In this document: positions 25,320 through 40,349 of the stretch, piece by piece | How the letters are laid out: each line of letters begins with the position of its first letter | Numbering within the stretch: the stretch's first letter is position 1 | DNA from: Rhynchosporium graminicola | Lineage: Eukaryota > Ascomycota > Leotiomycetes > Helotiales > Ploettnerulaceae | Assembly (NCBI GenBank): GCA_900074885.1 | Contig: FJUW01000005.1 | Coordinates: 2,801 to 66,800, forward strand | Length of the DNA: 64,000 nt | Direction: 5' to 3' | Translations under genes and position numbers: made by a program | The notes under the pieces: generated by a model | The model's database searches: none | What the model saw: the letters and a program-made list of their open reading frames with translations, nothing else | Told to the model about the DNA's origin: nothing

Positions 25320-28300
25320 GAGTATAATCAGGGGATTATCCTTAGTAATAAATTCTGATACTAGTAACTATAATAGCTTATTATCCTCTAAGTAACTATA
25401 GTTATCTATTCCGTTTTCCTAGGCCTTAATCTACTAATCTAGTTTACGCGGAGGTCTAGGTTTACTTAGGTTAGTAGCGTAGAAGTCTCTGAGCTTATAT
25501 AGAGCACCTATTAAGTCGGAAGCGTTATACTAAGTTAGATCCGGGTTATAGCCTAGCTAACTAACCTAATACTTCAGATTACCTCTTAGGAGCTATATAG
25601 TAAGTATATCTTATAACTCTTGCTCTTCTTAGGTAATAATAACCTCTAGGGGTAAGTTTAGTAACTCCTAGCTTAGTAATAAGTTATCCGAGTCCTTAAA
25701 GAGTAATTCGGAGGCGAATATATTATATATAAAGGATCCCGGGGGTAAATCTAGCTTATAAGAGTATCCGATCTTAGCTAGGACCTAGTATAGTCCTACT
25801 TAGAGGCTAGATAGCTTCTTACTTAGCTAGTAATTCTTAAGGTTCCTTATAGAGAGAAATACCTTATCTCTAATTTCCTAATCGATACTATGCCGTTTCG
25901 GGTCAGTTATAGCGCTTATCTTATGCTAAGTAGCTAGTATATTAGCTTTTATAACCTCGATAGCGGATTTAGTACGTTTAGCTAGGGATTTAGTATTAGT
26001 ATAATTAAGCTTCTCTTGCGGTATCGATCCGGTAGGTTACTTCTAGTCCTAGCTATTCCGTAGTAATATACTATATTTAAGAGTATATAGCGCTATACCG
26101 ATAGAATCGTAAGGCAGAGTTACTTAGGCGCGGTCTATTATTAGTAGTAATTCGCCCTAGTTACTCTAGTAGTAATTGACGAAAGGTCTAAGGCGTTAGT
26201 TAATATACTGATTTATAATCTCTATTTATCTATTAGTTTACTAGTAGAAGAAGGTAGAGAGCTTAACTTTAACTCTAATTATATAGTAAAACTCTTACTA
26301 GAAGGATAAGACTAGCTAAGCTCCTCAGTCGGATATAATTAACTTAGAGGTATATCCGAAACGATATATCTATTAGATAAATAATATCGCTATCCTGCGG
26401 GTATCGATATTATAGTAGTATAATATCGATATAGAGTCTTTCCCTAGGTAGTCGATAAATACTAATATCCTATTAAATCCTTAGTTATTAGGCGAGAAGT
26501 CCTTAAAATCTATAGCTAGGTATTATATAAGGTAGCTAAGTACTAGTAATAAGTAGAAGAATCCTTACTATTTTATCTATTTCGGATAAGAGTACTAGTA
26601 AGGGCGGTAATTATAAGTATATTATTTTATATCTGATATAAGTCCTTTCTAGTAGTAATAGATAGAAATTATTTCGGCGGTCTTATAAGCGTTTAGATAA
26701 GCAGAGGAAACTTAATCGTAGACTTCGCTGATTAAACAGGTATATAGCGGGGTATAGCGTTATACGTATAGACGACCGTTATAAAGTAGTAAACTATTAT
26801 TAATAATATAGCTATCTTCTAATATATTTCGTTCCTTAGAGAATAATTCTTAGTTAAATCAGTATAGTTTCTCGATTAAATTAAAAGAGTTATATACGAG
26901 TTCCGGTAGTATATTAGTCCCTAGTGATATTAGATATATATAACTAATTTAATCGATATAATACTTAGCTAGTTCCGCGTTAATCCTAGGGTCTAGGTAG
27001 TCTAGAGGTAATAAAACCCGAGATCTATTATCCTATTTCTGTTATTCTTATATCCTTAGATCTTATTCTCTATAGCTAAGGATATTAGCTTTAGCGTTAT
27101 CTTTACTAAGCGTATATATAATTTGTAAGTTGAATTCGGAAAGGAATTCTATCTATCTAGCTTACTTACTAGTTAGGACCTTAGTAGTTATAAAGTATTC
27201 TAAGGATTAATAGTCTATATATACGCTAGTATAGCGTTATAGAGATATGAGTTCCCTATTTCCGGAAAGACTTAATAATAGCGTATAGCTTCTTATTATA
27301 GATCTTCTAGTTTAGTTTATATCTATTAAGAATATAAGAGTAGAATCTAATTAGATACTACTAGTTATCTTTATATAATTAGGAGATAACTCTAGCTATT
27401 ATACTATTAGAGGTATTAGTTTCTAGTTTAGTCTATAATTCAGGGTCGAAATAGTATAGTTTCTATACTAATAGTAGCTATTAATATAAATTATCGAAGG
27501 ACTTCTTATAATCGTTAGTGAAATTCTATAGTACTATAAGCCGAGTAAGTATTAAGAGAGATTTAGCGATAAGGCCGAAATTCCGAATAAATTAATAGTA
27601 AAACTTATAGAATCCTAGGAAGGATTTTATAGCTATTACTATTTCGGGGTACTTCTAGTTTACTAACGGTGCTACCTTCTCGGGATCTGGCTCGATTCTG
27701 TTAATAGTAACGATATATCTGAGGTATTTAGTCCGAGTAATATAGAATTCGCTTTTCTTAATATTTACTTAGAGTCTAGTATCTATTAAGTATTATAATA
27801 CTAATTTGATATATTCTTTATATTCCTAGAGCGTTTCCGAGTATATAAGAATATTATCTAAGTAAGCTATACAGAAATTATCTAAGTAATCTAGTAGTAT
27901 ATTATTTATATATCGCTAGTATATACTAGGTCTATTATAGAGCTTAAAAGGTAGTACTTTATATTTATAAGATCCGAAGCGAGTTCGGAAAGTAGTATAC
28001 TCCTCGGATTCGGGGTTTATACGAATATAGTTAAATACTACTCAGATATCTAGTTTAGTAAAGATTACTACTTTAGATATACGAGTTAAGAGCTTATCGA
28101 TCCTAGGTATTAGGTAGGAATCCTTTCGAGTGATCGTATTAAGCTTATAATAATCGATATAGAAGTGTAATCCTTTATTAGCTTTCTTAACGAATAATAT
28201 AAGTAATATAAAGGGACTTTAGCTAGATTCGATAAATCCCTTATCTAGGTTCTCTATAAAGTACTCCTTAGTTACTTATAGTTCGTCTATAGATTACTAA

Positions 28301-31000
28301 TATAAGAGTAAATATATATTAAGTAAAAGTTCTTTTAGAATAATTTTATAATTATATAAGCGATATAGCAGAAGAATATTAGAATCCCGCTTAGAAAAAG
28401 CTTCCTTAAGAGTATAATACTATTCCGGTAGCTTTTCGGCTACGAGTTATTTAGTATTAGGATCCTTAGGAGAATCGCTATTTAGATAGTCTTATATAAG
28501 GCGGTCTATCTCGTAGATATTAATAAAGAATAATTCGAAGCTTTTATATTTTATATTAAAGTAAAAAGCTATAGTACTAATTTAGTAAATCGGAACCGGT
28601 TTCTAGATCCTCGGAAGTTAAGAGGAGTACTTATAATAAAGTTTCGGCGCAAGTACTTTTCTCGATGAATTCGGAGCGGGAAAAGGTTCGGATTCCTTAG
28701 CGATAAGCGGAAATAAGTTAAATAGTAAGGACGATATATTAATATATCGTATCGCTACTATTTAGTATAATCGCTATTAGTCTAGCTAGTTTATAGCTAA
28801 GTCCTGCGCGTTAGTATTAATTTAATAAGATCGATTAATACTAAGTTTATAAGGCAGTAGAGTTATAATTATCTCCTTATTATATCGGAAGGTAGCTAGA
28901 TAGCGTTCTAGCTATAGAAGCTTATAGTAGAGCGTATCTAGGTTAACCTGAAATTATTATATCTATTTAATATTAATAATTATATCTTATTATCCTAAAT
29001 CGAGGAGAATAAAAGGGTAGTTATAAATACGCTTACTATTAATAGAAAAGTATAAATATATGAAATAGATAATATAGGTTCTAATAGACTATTAGAACTT
29101 ATGTATTAGAATAGAATAGAGCAGTAGCTTAATTTTAATACTAAGGGCCCCTGATAGTTATCTAGTAAGAGTGCAATTAATAAACAGATAACTATTCGCT
29201 TTAATATCGATTAAGCTACTTATAGAAACTCCTAGCTTATTTATACTAACTATAGTCGAGTATATAAATTACTTACTTCCTATTAAGGAGTTAAGGTCCA
29301 GATTAGAGAGATCATACTTATATAGACTTAGGAAGGAGTTTTTACTTAAGCCTCGTTATTTCCCTTTAGTATTAGTCCAGATTCGGAGGGTATATTTTCT
29401 ACTACTTCCTCGGCTACTCTCTCCTCTTCCAGAAATTTATTAATTAATTAAACCTTAAGTAAGTTAGGGTAATCTAGCTTAATATAACTAAGCTATCTAT
29501 AACTATAATACCTAAGGGGTTCTCCGGTCGAGGTAATAGGGCGTTTTAGCGCGGACGAAGTACTAGATTATACCGGGGTAGAAATATATATATACGATAT
29601 AAGAGTAGTTTATCGAGGGGCTAAGCTTAGGGACCAGTAAGAAGTAGAACTAGTAGAGGTTATAGTAGTAATAGTAGGCTTATAGTACTATACCGGAGTA
29701 ATAGCTTTCTCGGGATAAGTATATTCTAAGTTATAGCGATATTTAGTATTAAAAGAAAGTAAGGATCTAACTATAGAAGCGTAATCCTTATTCTATATTA
29801 GTTTAATAATAAGAGTTAAAGCGTATAAGGATAATATAATCTTATCTTATATATAGAAGAACTACTCCTTCTTTTTAACTTTACTTTAGATAATAGCGCT
29901 TTAAAATCGATTACGAAACTCGGTAAAGGTCTTGCGTATATAGCTAGGTTATTATATTTCTAAGTAGTAGAAAGCGTTATAGTAGTCGTCTTCTTCTAAA
30001 CCGGTAAGGAAGTTCTCTTCTAGTAAGGAGATTATTTTATTACTAGTCTTAAACTTATTAGCGAGATATTAAGGCGTAAGATACTCCTTAGCTAATCTAG
30101 TAACTAGTTCCTATACGAGAACGCGCCGGGAGAAATCTGTAGGGTAATAGTTAGTATTTATAGCTAGCCGGTCTCGTATCGATACTCTCTATTAGAGGAA
30201 GATAGAGTCCGACTTATTATCTAAGGGCAGGATCTTCTTAGTAAGATAAGACTTCCTAGGGCGTGACTCTACTGATTCGGCGCTAGGGAAGGGAGATAAT
30301 TTATTAAGAATAATATCCTCTCTCTTAGTGCTATATATCAGAATAGAGTTTATTAGCTTATTAAACTCCGCTATACGCGGAGATTATAGTATTAGTTCTA
30401 GTAGGAGAGTCGAAGATAAGCGAGGGACCCCTATAAGGAACTTATCTTATACGGAGATTAGTTTATCTATAGTATCTTCTAGAGAGTTATTCTTCTCTTT
30501 CTAGTCTGCTAATTATTATAAAAGGGAATAGATCAGGTTCGAGTTACCTACGGTAGTAGAAGTATTTAGCGATTATACTCCTAGTGAATTTCGCTTTTAT
30601 TTTCCTTTCTCTCTTAATTAGTACTTCCTTAATAAGATATTAATATTCTCTAAAGTAAGAGACGTTTAAGATAAGAAAGAGTATAATAGATTAGGTTTAG
30701 AAGTAGAGTAAGGAGAGTCGCGTTAGGTCCCCCTAGAACTAGAGGAGTCTCTAGTTTATTAGTTAGGAGCTATTCCGGTAGCTTAAAAAGGGATATATTA
30801 GAGCTATTTCGGCAGCGATACGTAAAGGTTAAAGTTCCGGGGTATTTATTATACTTTCTTTAAAATCTATTTATAATTCCTTTATACTAAGGGAGTTATT
30901 AAAGGAGCGTTAGTAAAAACCTCCTCTATTATACTATTTACGATAAGCTGAATTAAACTCTGATTTATAGTTATCCGAGAGATCTCTAGTATCTTAGCTA
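25320..31000 (-). pseudogene. GypC-1 gag-pol remnant
   Basis: Reverse of GypC-2 gag-pol. Chromodomain about 25420-25600; integrase about 26050-26800; RNase H about 27050-27450; reverse transcriptase about 27500-28250 with the YLDD region near 27840-27870; gag about 29450-30800. Zinc knuckle region near 29500. Stops throughout from RIP. Confidence 0.8.
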
Positions 31001-31083
31001 TATATAAGTAGTTATCGAATAACTAACTTAGTAGTAAGGTATTATAGTAAGCTATCTCCGGCTATCTTAATCTTTTTGTTTAA

Positions 31084-31350
31084 TATAATAATATAAGACT
31101 TAAAGTAGTATTAAGTAAGAATAAATAAGTAGGAAAGCTAAGAGCGATCTTATATAGTCTACTACGAAGAAAACAAAAAGATAAGAAAAGAAGAAGAAGA
31201 GAGATAGAGTATAAAGCACCTTATATATATATGCTAGTACTAGTCTGATACTATACCGGGTCGGATACTAGTTCTGCCGGGATACCTATAAACTTGGGCC
31301 CTATTATCTATCCTTCTTCTCATGTGATATTCAGGTGAGCTGTCGTCATA
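31084..31350 (-). repeat. GypC-1 5' LTR (right)
   Basis: 267 bp; ends GAGCTGTCGTCATA next to target duplication agtag. Confidence 0.9.
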
Positions 31351-34300
31351 AGTAGAAGGAGCGTCCTAATATCGATATAGTAGAGTCCTGCTCTAGATAA
31401 CTATAGTCTAGTGAGTTATAGACAGACTAGATAAGCCTTATCCTTAGAGTATTATTTTTAAGAGTCTTAGGGTCTATCGCTTTATAGTCGGACTTTAGTA
31501 TAACTAGGGCGCTTAGTACTTATAACTTTCCATAGTAATATAAGTAGTTCTTTATATTTATATTATAATCGCCTACTTGGATTTTGATCTTGATTTCGCT
31601 TAGGAAAGATTAGGCCCTATCTTATAATAAGCGGAGTATAGTTTAATATATTATATTCTCTTATATTATAGTATCTTATAAGTCGTTTAGTTCTTTATCC
31701 TAGAAAGGACCTCTAGATACTGCTAAATCTAAGGTAGGGACTTAGCTAGAAGGTGCGGTCGATAGCTAAATAGATATAAGTACTACTCTTATCTTATTTT
31801 CTCTTTCTAAAGCTAGCTAATATATTACGCGTTCTGAGTCCAAAAACTTACGGAACCTCGAGTTTATATTATAGTCTAACTAAGTCGATATAGTTATTAC
31901 TCTTACTTTATCTTTCTTTTCTAGAGTAAGCTAATTCGCTACGTAGTCCGGGTCTAAAAACCTGCAGAACCTCGAGTTCATATTATTTTCCCTTAATATA
32001 TCTTACTCTCTTTATAATAAGGTATCCGGGATAATAGCTTCGGATCCCGGCTTATATACTAAAGTAAACTAGAATAGTACTAAGGTCTTATACTAGCGTA
32101 CTTAACGCTCCGATAGCTATCGCTTAGTTATGAAATACTTATGGTTCTTATAGTCTATCTAAATTATAAAGGGCTTATATACTTTTAACTCGAGGGCCTA
32201 GAATTTTAAGCAGGTAATTACTACTAGTATCTCCTTATCGTGGATATTATAATTGATTTCGGCTTTATTTAGCTTCTAAGCGAAGAAGCTTACTAGTCGT
32301 CAGACTCTATTCTTTTCTTATAGAAGAGCGCCTTCTATTGCGAATCTACTGAAATCAGTCTCTAAGAACGTCTAAAGTCTCGGATCCTAGTATATAAGTA
32401 CTAGAGCCTTATAAAACTTCTCTATTAGGGTCTTGAATACTTTCTTCTCTAGTTTTCCTTAGGAGAATAGATAACTCTTCCCTGTTAATACTATTAAGGG
32501 CGCGGCTAGCTTTAAGTAGTTCGCTATAAATATTCAGTAGAAGTTTATAAATCCTAAGAAACGTTATATCTCTTTCTAGGTCTTAAGTTATACTTAGTTC
32601 TTAATTACTATTACTTTTTCTAGATTAGGACTTATACTTTTTCTATTAGTATATATAATAAATCTTAGATATTTAAGCTTCTTACGAGTGAACTCGCTCT
32701 TTCCGAGATCTAAGTATAGTCTATTATCCTAAAGCTTACGGAGAATAGTTCGTACCTTTTCGAAGTGGTCTTCTCTAGAGCTATTCGAGTAAACGACTAC
32801 GTTATCTATATAAGCTAAAGTAAAGTCGTCTAATTATTCCCTTAATAAACTATTAATATACCGCTAGAAACTCGCCGGAGCTCCTAATAATCTAAAAGGA
32901 TATACGAGCTATTTAAAAGACCTAAATCTTATACGAAAGGCTATTTTATACTTATAACCTGACGCTATATATATTTAATAAAATGCCGAAACTACATCTA
33001 CCTTCGTAAGCTATTTAGCACTTATAAGGTTCCGTAAGGTCTCCGGTATTAATAGTAAAGGGTACTAGTCTGGCTTCGTAATAGCGTTTAGCGCTCAGTA
33101 GTCGCAGTAGAACTTTAGATCTCCCCCGGGTTTCTATATAAAAAGGATAGGAGCTACTGCTTCTGAAGTACTAAGCCGGATATATCCTCTTTCTAAGAAG
33201 CTATTTAATAACTTTCTTAGCGCTAGTAATTTATCTTTAGATATACTATATAGCGGACCTTATAATAAGGCGGTAAAGGACCTGTCTGATTATTCGCAGA
33301 TATCGATTCGATAGTCGATACCCGGTTAATAAGGAGCTAGTTTCTCTGCTTCCTGCTTAGAAAAGAGTAGAGCTATATCTTAAATCTCTAAAGAGAGAAT
33401 ATTTTTAAGTTAGTCTAGAGTTAGCTCTTCTTTATCCTAAAGGGCTATCTTTATATCCTCTGACGTTATAGCAGATACTAAGGTATAGTTACTATTATCT
33501 ATATATATATAGTAGTTACGTCCTTCTGTTACTTATTTCTTTATTAAGCTATAATAATACTATTATTTTTCAGGTATTATCCTGATCTTATTTTGCGCTT
33601 TCTATAAGTTCCCTAAGATTAATAGAAAAGCTAGTTTTAGTACTATATATACGTAGACCCTTTAGCTGAACTCTGCGATTTTTATTTAGAACCTAACTAC
33701 TCTTTTAGTCCTTAAGTTCCGTATAGCTTTTAAAGCGCTCTTTATCTCGCGGGTTCTATAGCTTATATATATAAGACCGAGACCTTCTGCAAGATCTTTA
33801 TTTATTATAGTATAGTACTAGTATCTTTTATTAATAAGAGTAAATATTCTGAACGTTTCTTAAAGGACTACGTCTATATATATAAGGTTTCTGTTTATAA
33901 GCTCTTTAAATTTACCTTATCCTTTTACTAATACTTTATCTACTCCTAGCTCTTAACTTTAAGAGGGAGTTAGTCTTTTCCTAACTTTAAAAGAGCAGGG
34001 TCCGATATATTATTATTATCCTCTAGTAATAGTCCTATCGTATTAATCGTAGTAGGTTATACTACTAAAGCGTATAAGTAATTATAAATATAGTACTCGG
34101 ATACTCTGCAGCGGAAATAGAGCTTTTTCTTATAGTATCTCTCTTATTCGGCCGCGTCTACTTATTTAGCTCTTTATTTACCGCCGGAATTATTATAAGC
34201 TCCGCTATTCCTTTCTCGGTTTCTTACTATACGCGCTAGTACTATTACTATATCCTTATTAGCGTTAACCTTAGCTTTTACGAGAGCTTTCCAGGGACGT

Positions 34301-35223
34301 ATATAGTCTGCTATATTTGTCCTAGAGTCCTTATTCTTATTATTCTACTTCTTATTCGATACTTTAAACTAATCTGTCTCTTCGAGGTTAGTTATAATCT
34401 GTTCTATCTCCTTAGTAAATTCGTAGTAATCTATAGTCTTAGCTATAGAGGCTATATATATTCGGATAGAGTTTGAAAATATATTCCGAAGGTAACTTAT
34501 CTTTATATCGTCTTCCTAGCTCTCTTCTCTAGCGCTTAGCAGGAGTTCATCGAAATCTAGCTAGTGCTTATACTAGAGCTATCCTATAGAGTGCCTTATA
34601 TTCGTGAGCTATTCGAGGGCCTTAGCTCGCTTATTACTATCCGCGAATATTTTATCGAGCTGCGCGAAGAAAGCTTTAGGGTCCTTACTATTTATCGGGC
34701 TTCCTCTCTCTTAGAAGTATTATATATAAGCTTATTCGCGCTATAAGAGAGTATTATAAATAGTATCTTAGTAATAGTTAGTAGAGAGAGATAGCCTTTA
34801 AGCAGAGCGTATATAATAAGAACTTCTTAGTCTTAGGAGATAATCTCGAAAGGTATTTGTATATCTGTCCTAAGTAAGAGGTATCTATCTGCCGGAGCTT
34901 AATAGTTCTCTATCGGAGCTCGACTAAGACGCTGCGAGAGACTCGATAAGGGTTTTTATCAGGGCACTCGAAGACGATAGGTCTCTGGTATTATTAGATC
35001 TAAGCGCTTATCTGAGTCTTTCGGCCTCTGACGCCTTTAGGGCAGTACGCGTGTTTACTAGCTCGGTCTCTATTAGGAGCTAGCGCTTATATATCTCTTA
35101 TATAATACGCTATAGTTCGTTATTAGAGTCCTCCTATTAAGAGCTTATATTCCCTAATAAGTCTATTTCGATATCCGGTATAAATACTATAGGAATAAGT
35201 TAGATTATTTTAATCGAACTTAA

Positions 35224-35391
35224 TATTATAAGTAAGTAACGCGTATATAGATAGTTAAGTATAGTATTTAAGAAGTTCGATATAAGAGAGAGTTAGGTTC
35301 TAGCCTAGCTCCGAAGGAAAATATGCGGGTGCCGCTAGGCTTAGTAAGCACAGGTATCGCCGGTGCTTAATCCTGGGGCTCGCCCCTTACA
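35224..35391 (-). repeat. GypB 5' LTR (right)
   Basis: 168 bp, starts TATTATAAGTAAG (RIP form of TGTTACGGGTGAG), ends CTCGCCCCTTACA, then gaagc. Confidence 0.9.
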
Positions 35392-35440
35392 GAAGCGATC
35401 GTTTTATATAATAACTATTTCAAGATTCTATAGCTATAGT

Positions 35441-35708
35441 TATGACGATAGCTCACCTGAATATCATATGAGAAGAAGGATAGATACTAGAGCCTAAGTT
35501 CATAGGTATCCCGGCAGAACTAGTATCCGACTCGGTATAATATCGGACTAGTACTAGTATATATATATAAGATACTTTATATTCTATCTCTCTTCTTCTT
35601 CTTTCCTTATCTTTTTATTTCCTTTATAGTAAACTATATAAGATCGCTCTTAGCTTCCTTACTTATTTATTCTTATTTATATACCGCCTCGAGTCTTATA
35701 TTATTATA
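35441..35708 (+). repeat. GypC-2 5' LTR
   Basis: Starts TATGACGATAGCTCACC and ends CTTATATTATTATA (RIP form of CTTGTGTCGTTATA). Confidence 0.9.
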
Positions 35709-38700
35709 TTAAATAAAAAGATTAAGATAGCCGGAGATAGCTTACTATAATATCTTATTACTGAGTTAGTTATTCGATAACTACTTATATATAGCTAAGA
35801 TACTAGAGATCTCTCGGATAGCTATGAATTAGGGTTTAATTTAGCTTATTATAAATAGTATAATAGAGGAGGTCTTCGCTAACGCTCCTTTAATAACTCC
35901 CTTAGTATAAAGGAATTATAAATAGATCTTGAAGAAAGTATAATAAATACCTTAGAACTTTAACTTCTACGTATCGCCGCTGAAATAGCTCTAATATACC
36001 TCTTTTTAAGCTACTATTATAGCTTCTAACTAATAATCTAGAGACTTCTCTAGTTCTAAGGGAACTTAATATAACTCCTCTTACTTTACCTCTGAACCTA
36101 ATCTATTATACTCTTCTTTATCCTAGATATCTCTTATACTAAAGAACGTTAATACCTTATTAAGGAAGTACTAACTAAGAGGGAAAGGAAAATAAAAGCG
36201 AAACTCCCTAAGAGTATAATCGCTAAGTACTCTTACTACTATAGATAATTCGAACCTGATCTGTTTCCTCTTATAATAATTAGTAAACTAGAAGGAAAAG
36301 AATAACTCTCTAGAAGATACTATAGATAAACTAATCTCTATATAATATAAGTTCCTTATAAGGGTCCCTTGCTTATCTTCGACTCTCCTACTAGAACTAA
36401 TACTATAATCTCCGCGTATTCTAGAGTTTAATAAGCTAATAAACTCTATTCTGATATATAGTACTAAGAGAGAGGATACTATTCCTAATAAACTATCTCC
36501 CTCTCCTAGCGCCGAATCGATAGAGTTACGCCCTAGGAAGTCTTATCTTACTAAGAAGATCCTGCCCTTAGATAATAGATCGGACTCTACTTTCCTCTAA
36601 TAGAGAGTATCGATACGAGACTGTCTAGCTATAAATACTAATTATTACCCTATAGACTTCTCTCGGCGCGTTCTCGTATAAGGACTAGTTACTAGATTAG
36701 CTAAAGAGTATCTTATGCCTTAGTACTTAGCTAATAAGTTTAAGACTAGTAATAAAATAATCTCCTTATTAGAGGAGAACTTTCTTATTAAGTTAGAAGA
36801 AGATAACTATAATAATACTTTCTATTACTTAGAAATATAATAACTTAGCTATACCCGCGAGACTTTCGCTGAGTTTCGTAGTCGATTTTAAAGCGCTTCT
36901 ATCTAAGGTAAAGTTAAAAAGAAAGAGTAGTTCTTCTATATATAGGATAAGATTATATTATCCTTATGCGCTTTAATTCTTATTATTAAACTAACGTAGA
37001 ATAAGGACTACGCTTCTATAGTTAGATCCTTACTTTCTTTTAATACTAAGCGTTATTATAATTTAGAACGTACTTATCCTAAGAAAACTATTACTCCGGT
37101 ATAATACTATAAGCCTACTATTACTACTGCGACTACTACTAGTTCTACTCCTTACTAGTCCCTAAGCTTAGCCCCTTAATAAACTACTCCCGTACTATAT
37201 GTATATACCTTTACCTTAGTATAAGCTAGTACTCCCTCTGCGCTAAAACGCCTTACTACCTCGACCGGAGAACCCCTTAGGTATTATAGCTATAGATAGC
37301 TTAGTTATATTATACTAGACTGCTCTAACTCGCTTAAGGTTTAATTAATCGACGAATTTCCGGAAGAAGAGAGAGTAACTAAGGAAGTAGTAGAGAACAT
37401 ATTATCCGAATCTGGACTAATACTAGAGGGAAAAGATAAGGCCTAAGTAAAAACTCTTTCTTAGGTCTACGTAAGTATAATCTCTCTAATCTGGACTTTA
37501 ATTCCCTAATAGGAAGTAAGTAATTTATATACTCGACTATAGTTAGTATAAATAAGCTAGGAGTCTTTATAAATAGCTTAATCGATACTAGAGCGAATAG
37601 TTATCTATTTATTAATCGTACTCTTACCGGACGATTATCAGGGGCCCTTAGTATTAAAATCGAGCTACTACTCTATTCTATTCTAATACGTAGGTTCTAA
37701 TAGTCCGTCAGAACCTATATTATCTATTTTATACGTTTATACCTTTCTATTAATAATAAGCGTATTTATAACTACCTTTTTATTCTCTTCGATTTAGGAT
37801 AATAAGATATGATTATTAGTATTAAATAGATACGACGATTTCAGATTAAGCTAAATACGCTCTACTATAAGCTACTATAGCCGGAACGATATCTAGTTAC
37901 TCTCTGATACGATAAGAAGATAATTATAACTCTACTGCCTTATAAACCTAGTATTAATCGATCTTACTAAATCGATACTAACGCGCGGGACTTAGCTATA
38001 AACTAGCTAGACTAACGCTAATTACTCTAAATAGTAGCGATATAGTATATTAATATATTATCCTTATTATTTAACTTATTTCCGCTTATTACTAAGGAAT
38101 CCGAACTCTTTTCCGCTCTAAATTCATTAAGAAAGGTACCTGCGCCGAAACTCTACTATAAATACTCCTTTTAACCTCTAAGGATCTAGAAACTAGTTCT
38201 GATTTACTAAATTAGTACTATAGCTTTTTACTTTAATATAAAACGTAAAAGCTCTGAATTATTCTTTACTTATATCTACGAGATAGACTACCTCTTATAA
38301 GACTATCTAAATAGTAACTCCCCTAAGGATCCTGATACCGAACGACTCGTAGCTGAAAAGCTACCGGAATAGTATTATACTCTTAAGGAGGCCTTTTTTA
38401 AGCGGGATTCTAATATTCTTCTGCTATATCGCTTATACGATTATAAAATTATTCTGAAAGAACTATTACCTAATATATATTCGCTCCTATATTAATAATC
38501 TATAGATAAATTATAAGTAGCTAAAGAGTACCTTATAGAGAACTTAGATAAGGGATTTATTAAATCTAGCTAAAGTCCCTTCGTATTACTCGTACTATTC
38601 GTTGAGAAAGCTAATAGAGGATTACGCTTCTATATCGATTATTATAAGCTTAATACGATCACTCGAAAGGATTCCTACCTTATACCTAGGATCGATAAGC

Positions 38701-40349
38701 TCTTAACTCAGGTATCTAAAGTAGTAATCTTTACTAAACTAGATATCCGAGTAGTATTTAACTATATCTATATAGACCCCGAATCAAAAGAGTATATTAC
38801 TTTCCGAACCTGCTTTGGATCCTATAAATATAAAGTACTACTTTTTAGGCTCTATAGTAGACTTAGTATATACTAATAATATATAAATAATATACTACTA
38901 GACTACTTAGATAACTTCTATATAGCTTATCTAGATAATATTCTTATATACTCGGAAACGCTCTAGGAATATAAGGAATATATTAAATTAGTACTACGAT
39001 ACTTAATAGATACCGGACTCTAAGTAGATATTAAGAAAAGCGAGTTCTATATTACTCGGACTAAATACCTCGGATATATTATTACTATTAATAGAATCGA
39101 GCTAGATCCCGAGAAAGTAGTACTATTAGTAGACTAGAAGTATCCCGAAATAGTAATAGCTATAAAATCTTTCCTAGGATTCTATAGTTTCTACTATTAA
39201 TTTATTCGGAATTTCGGCCTTATTACTAAACCTCTCTTAATACTTACTAGGCCTATAGTACTATAGAATTTCACTAATAACTATAAGAAGTCCTTCGACG
39301 ATTTACGTTAATAGCTACTATTAGTGCAGAAACTATACTATTTCGATCCTAACTTATAGACTAAACTAGAAACTAATACTTCCGATAGTATAATAGTAGG
39401 AGTTATCTTCTAATTATATAAAGATAACTAGTAGTATCTAATTAGATTCTACTTCTATATTCTTAATAGATACGAACTAAACTAAGAGATCTACGATAAG
39501 GAATTATACGCTATTATTAAGTCTTTCCGGAAATAGAGACCGGAACTTATATCTCTATAATATTATACTAGCGTATATATAAACTATCGATCCTTAGAAT
39601 ACTTTATAACTACTAAGGTCCTAACTAGTAAGTAAGCTAGATAGATAGAATTCCTTTCCGAATTCAACTTCTAAATTATATATATACTTAGTAAAGATAA
39701 TACTAAAGCTAATATCCTTAGCTATAGAGAATAAGACCTAAGGATATAGGAATAATAGAAACAGGATAGTAGATCTCGGGTTTTACTACCTCTAGACTGC
39801 TTAGATCCTAGGATTAACGCGGAACTAGCTAAATATTATATCGATTAAATTAGTTATATATACTTAATATCGCTAGGGACTAATATACTATCAGAACCTG
39901 CACGTAACTCCTTTAATTTAATCGAGAAACTATACTAATTCAACTAAGAATCGTTCTCTAATAAACGGAATATATTAGGAGATAGCTATACTATTAACAA
40001 TAGTTTACTACTTTATAATAGTTATCTATACGTACAAGATCTTCTCCGTGCCGGCCCTTCGCAAGCTCCGGGGTCACGGGACCTTGCTTCGCGTAGTCGT
40101 TACAGGTGATAGTTAATCCGTAATAGTCGTTTATAGTAGATAATAGTAACTGCGCAAATAAAGACTTATTATTAAAGATGAATTCTAATAGATAATAATA
40201 GTAATTGAATTTAAAACAAGCTAAAGGTAATAGTATTATAAGTATATTTCTCCTGTAGTAATAATTATAAACCTTCTTTTTAGTAATACTATAATTATCA
40301 AGTACGTATCTACTATATCGATTCTGTCGATCTACGGCCCTATAGCAAT

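Larger units (their letters stand above)
23581..31350 (-). mobile_element. GypC-1: chromovirus with antisense gene, in GypB
   Basis: Minus-strand LTR element, 7770 bp, with target duplication agtag (23576-23580, 31351-31355), LTRs 23581-23848 and 31084-31350, and a minus-strand polypurine tract beside the left LTR. Nearly the same length as GypC-2 without its Helitrons (about 7780 bp). It preserves the empty insertion site of HelA-2 (A26762/T26763). Confidence 0.93.
22350..34200 (-). pseudogene. GypB gag-pol remnant
   Basis: Pieces at 31351-35223 and 21851-23580 read on the minus strand. Gag zinc knuckle (CFRC...H...C pattern after undoing RIP) near 34090-34135. Reverse transcriptase lies about 32600-33350, with LDDFTLAYIDNVVVYS near 32780-32830, the RIP form of the catalytic YVDD. 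RNase H about 32050-32500. Integrase spans the GypC-1 insertion. A clear chromodomain lies at about 22350-22520 (KVLVKWAGYYEPTWEPI, DEFESKYGDI). Dead by RIP and by two insertions. Confidence 0.8.
13431..35391 (-). mobile_element. GypB: Ty3/gypsy chromovirus in HelA-1
   Basis: LTR retrotransposon on the minus strand, flanked by target duplication gaagc (13426-13430 and 35392-35396). It has 168-bp LTRs at both ends and a polypyrimidine tract (minus-strand polypurine) beside the left LTR at 13601-13620. It is interrupted by GypA-2 (14399-21845) and GypC-1 (23581-31350). Without these it is about 6.7 kb. Heavily RIP-mutated. Confidence 0.9.

Noticed and set aside
34564..34746. 60-codon plus-strand frame in GypB
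   Set aside because: Antisense to gag of a minus-strand element, no support beyond length.
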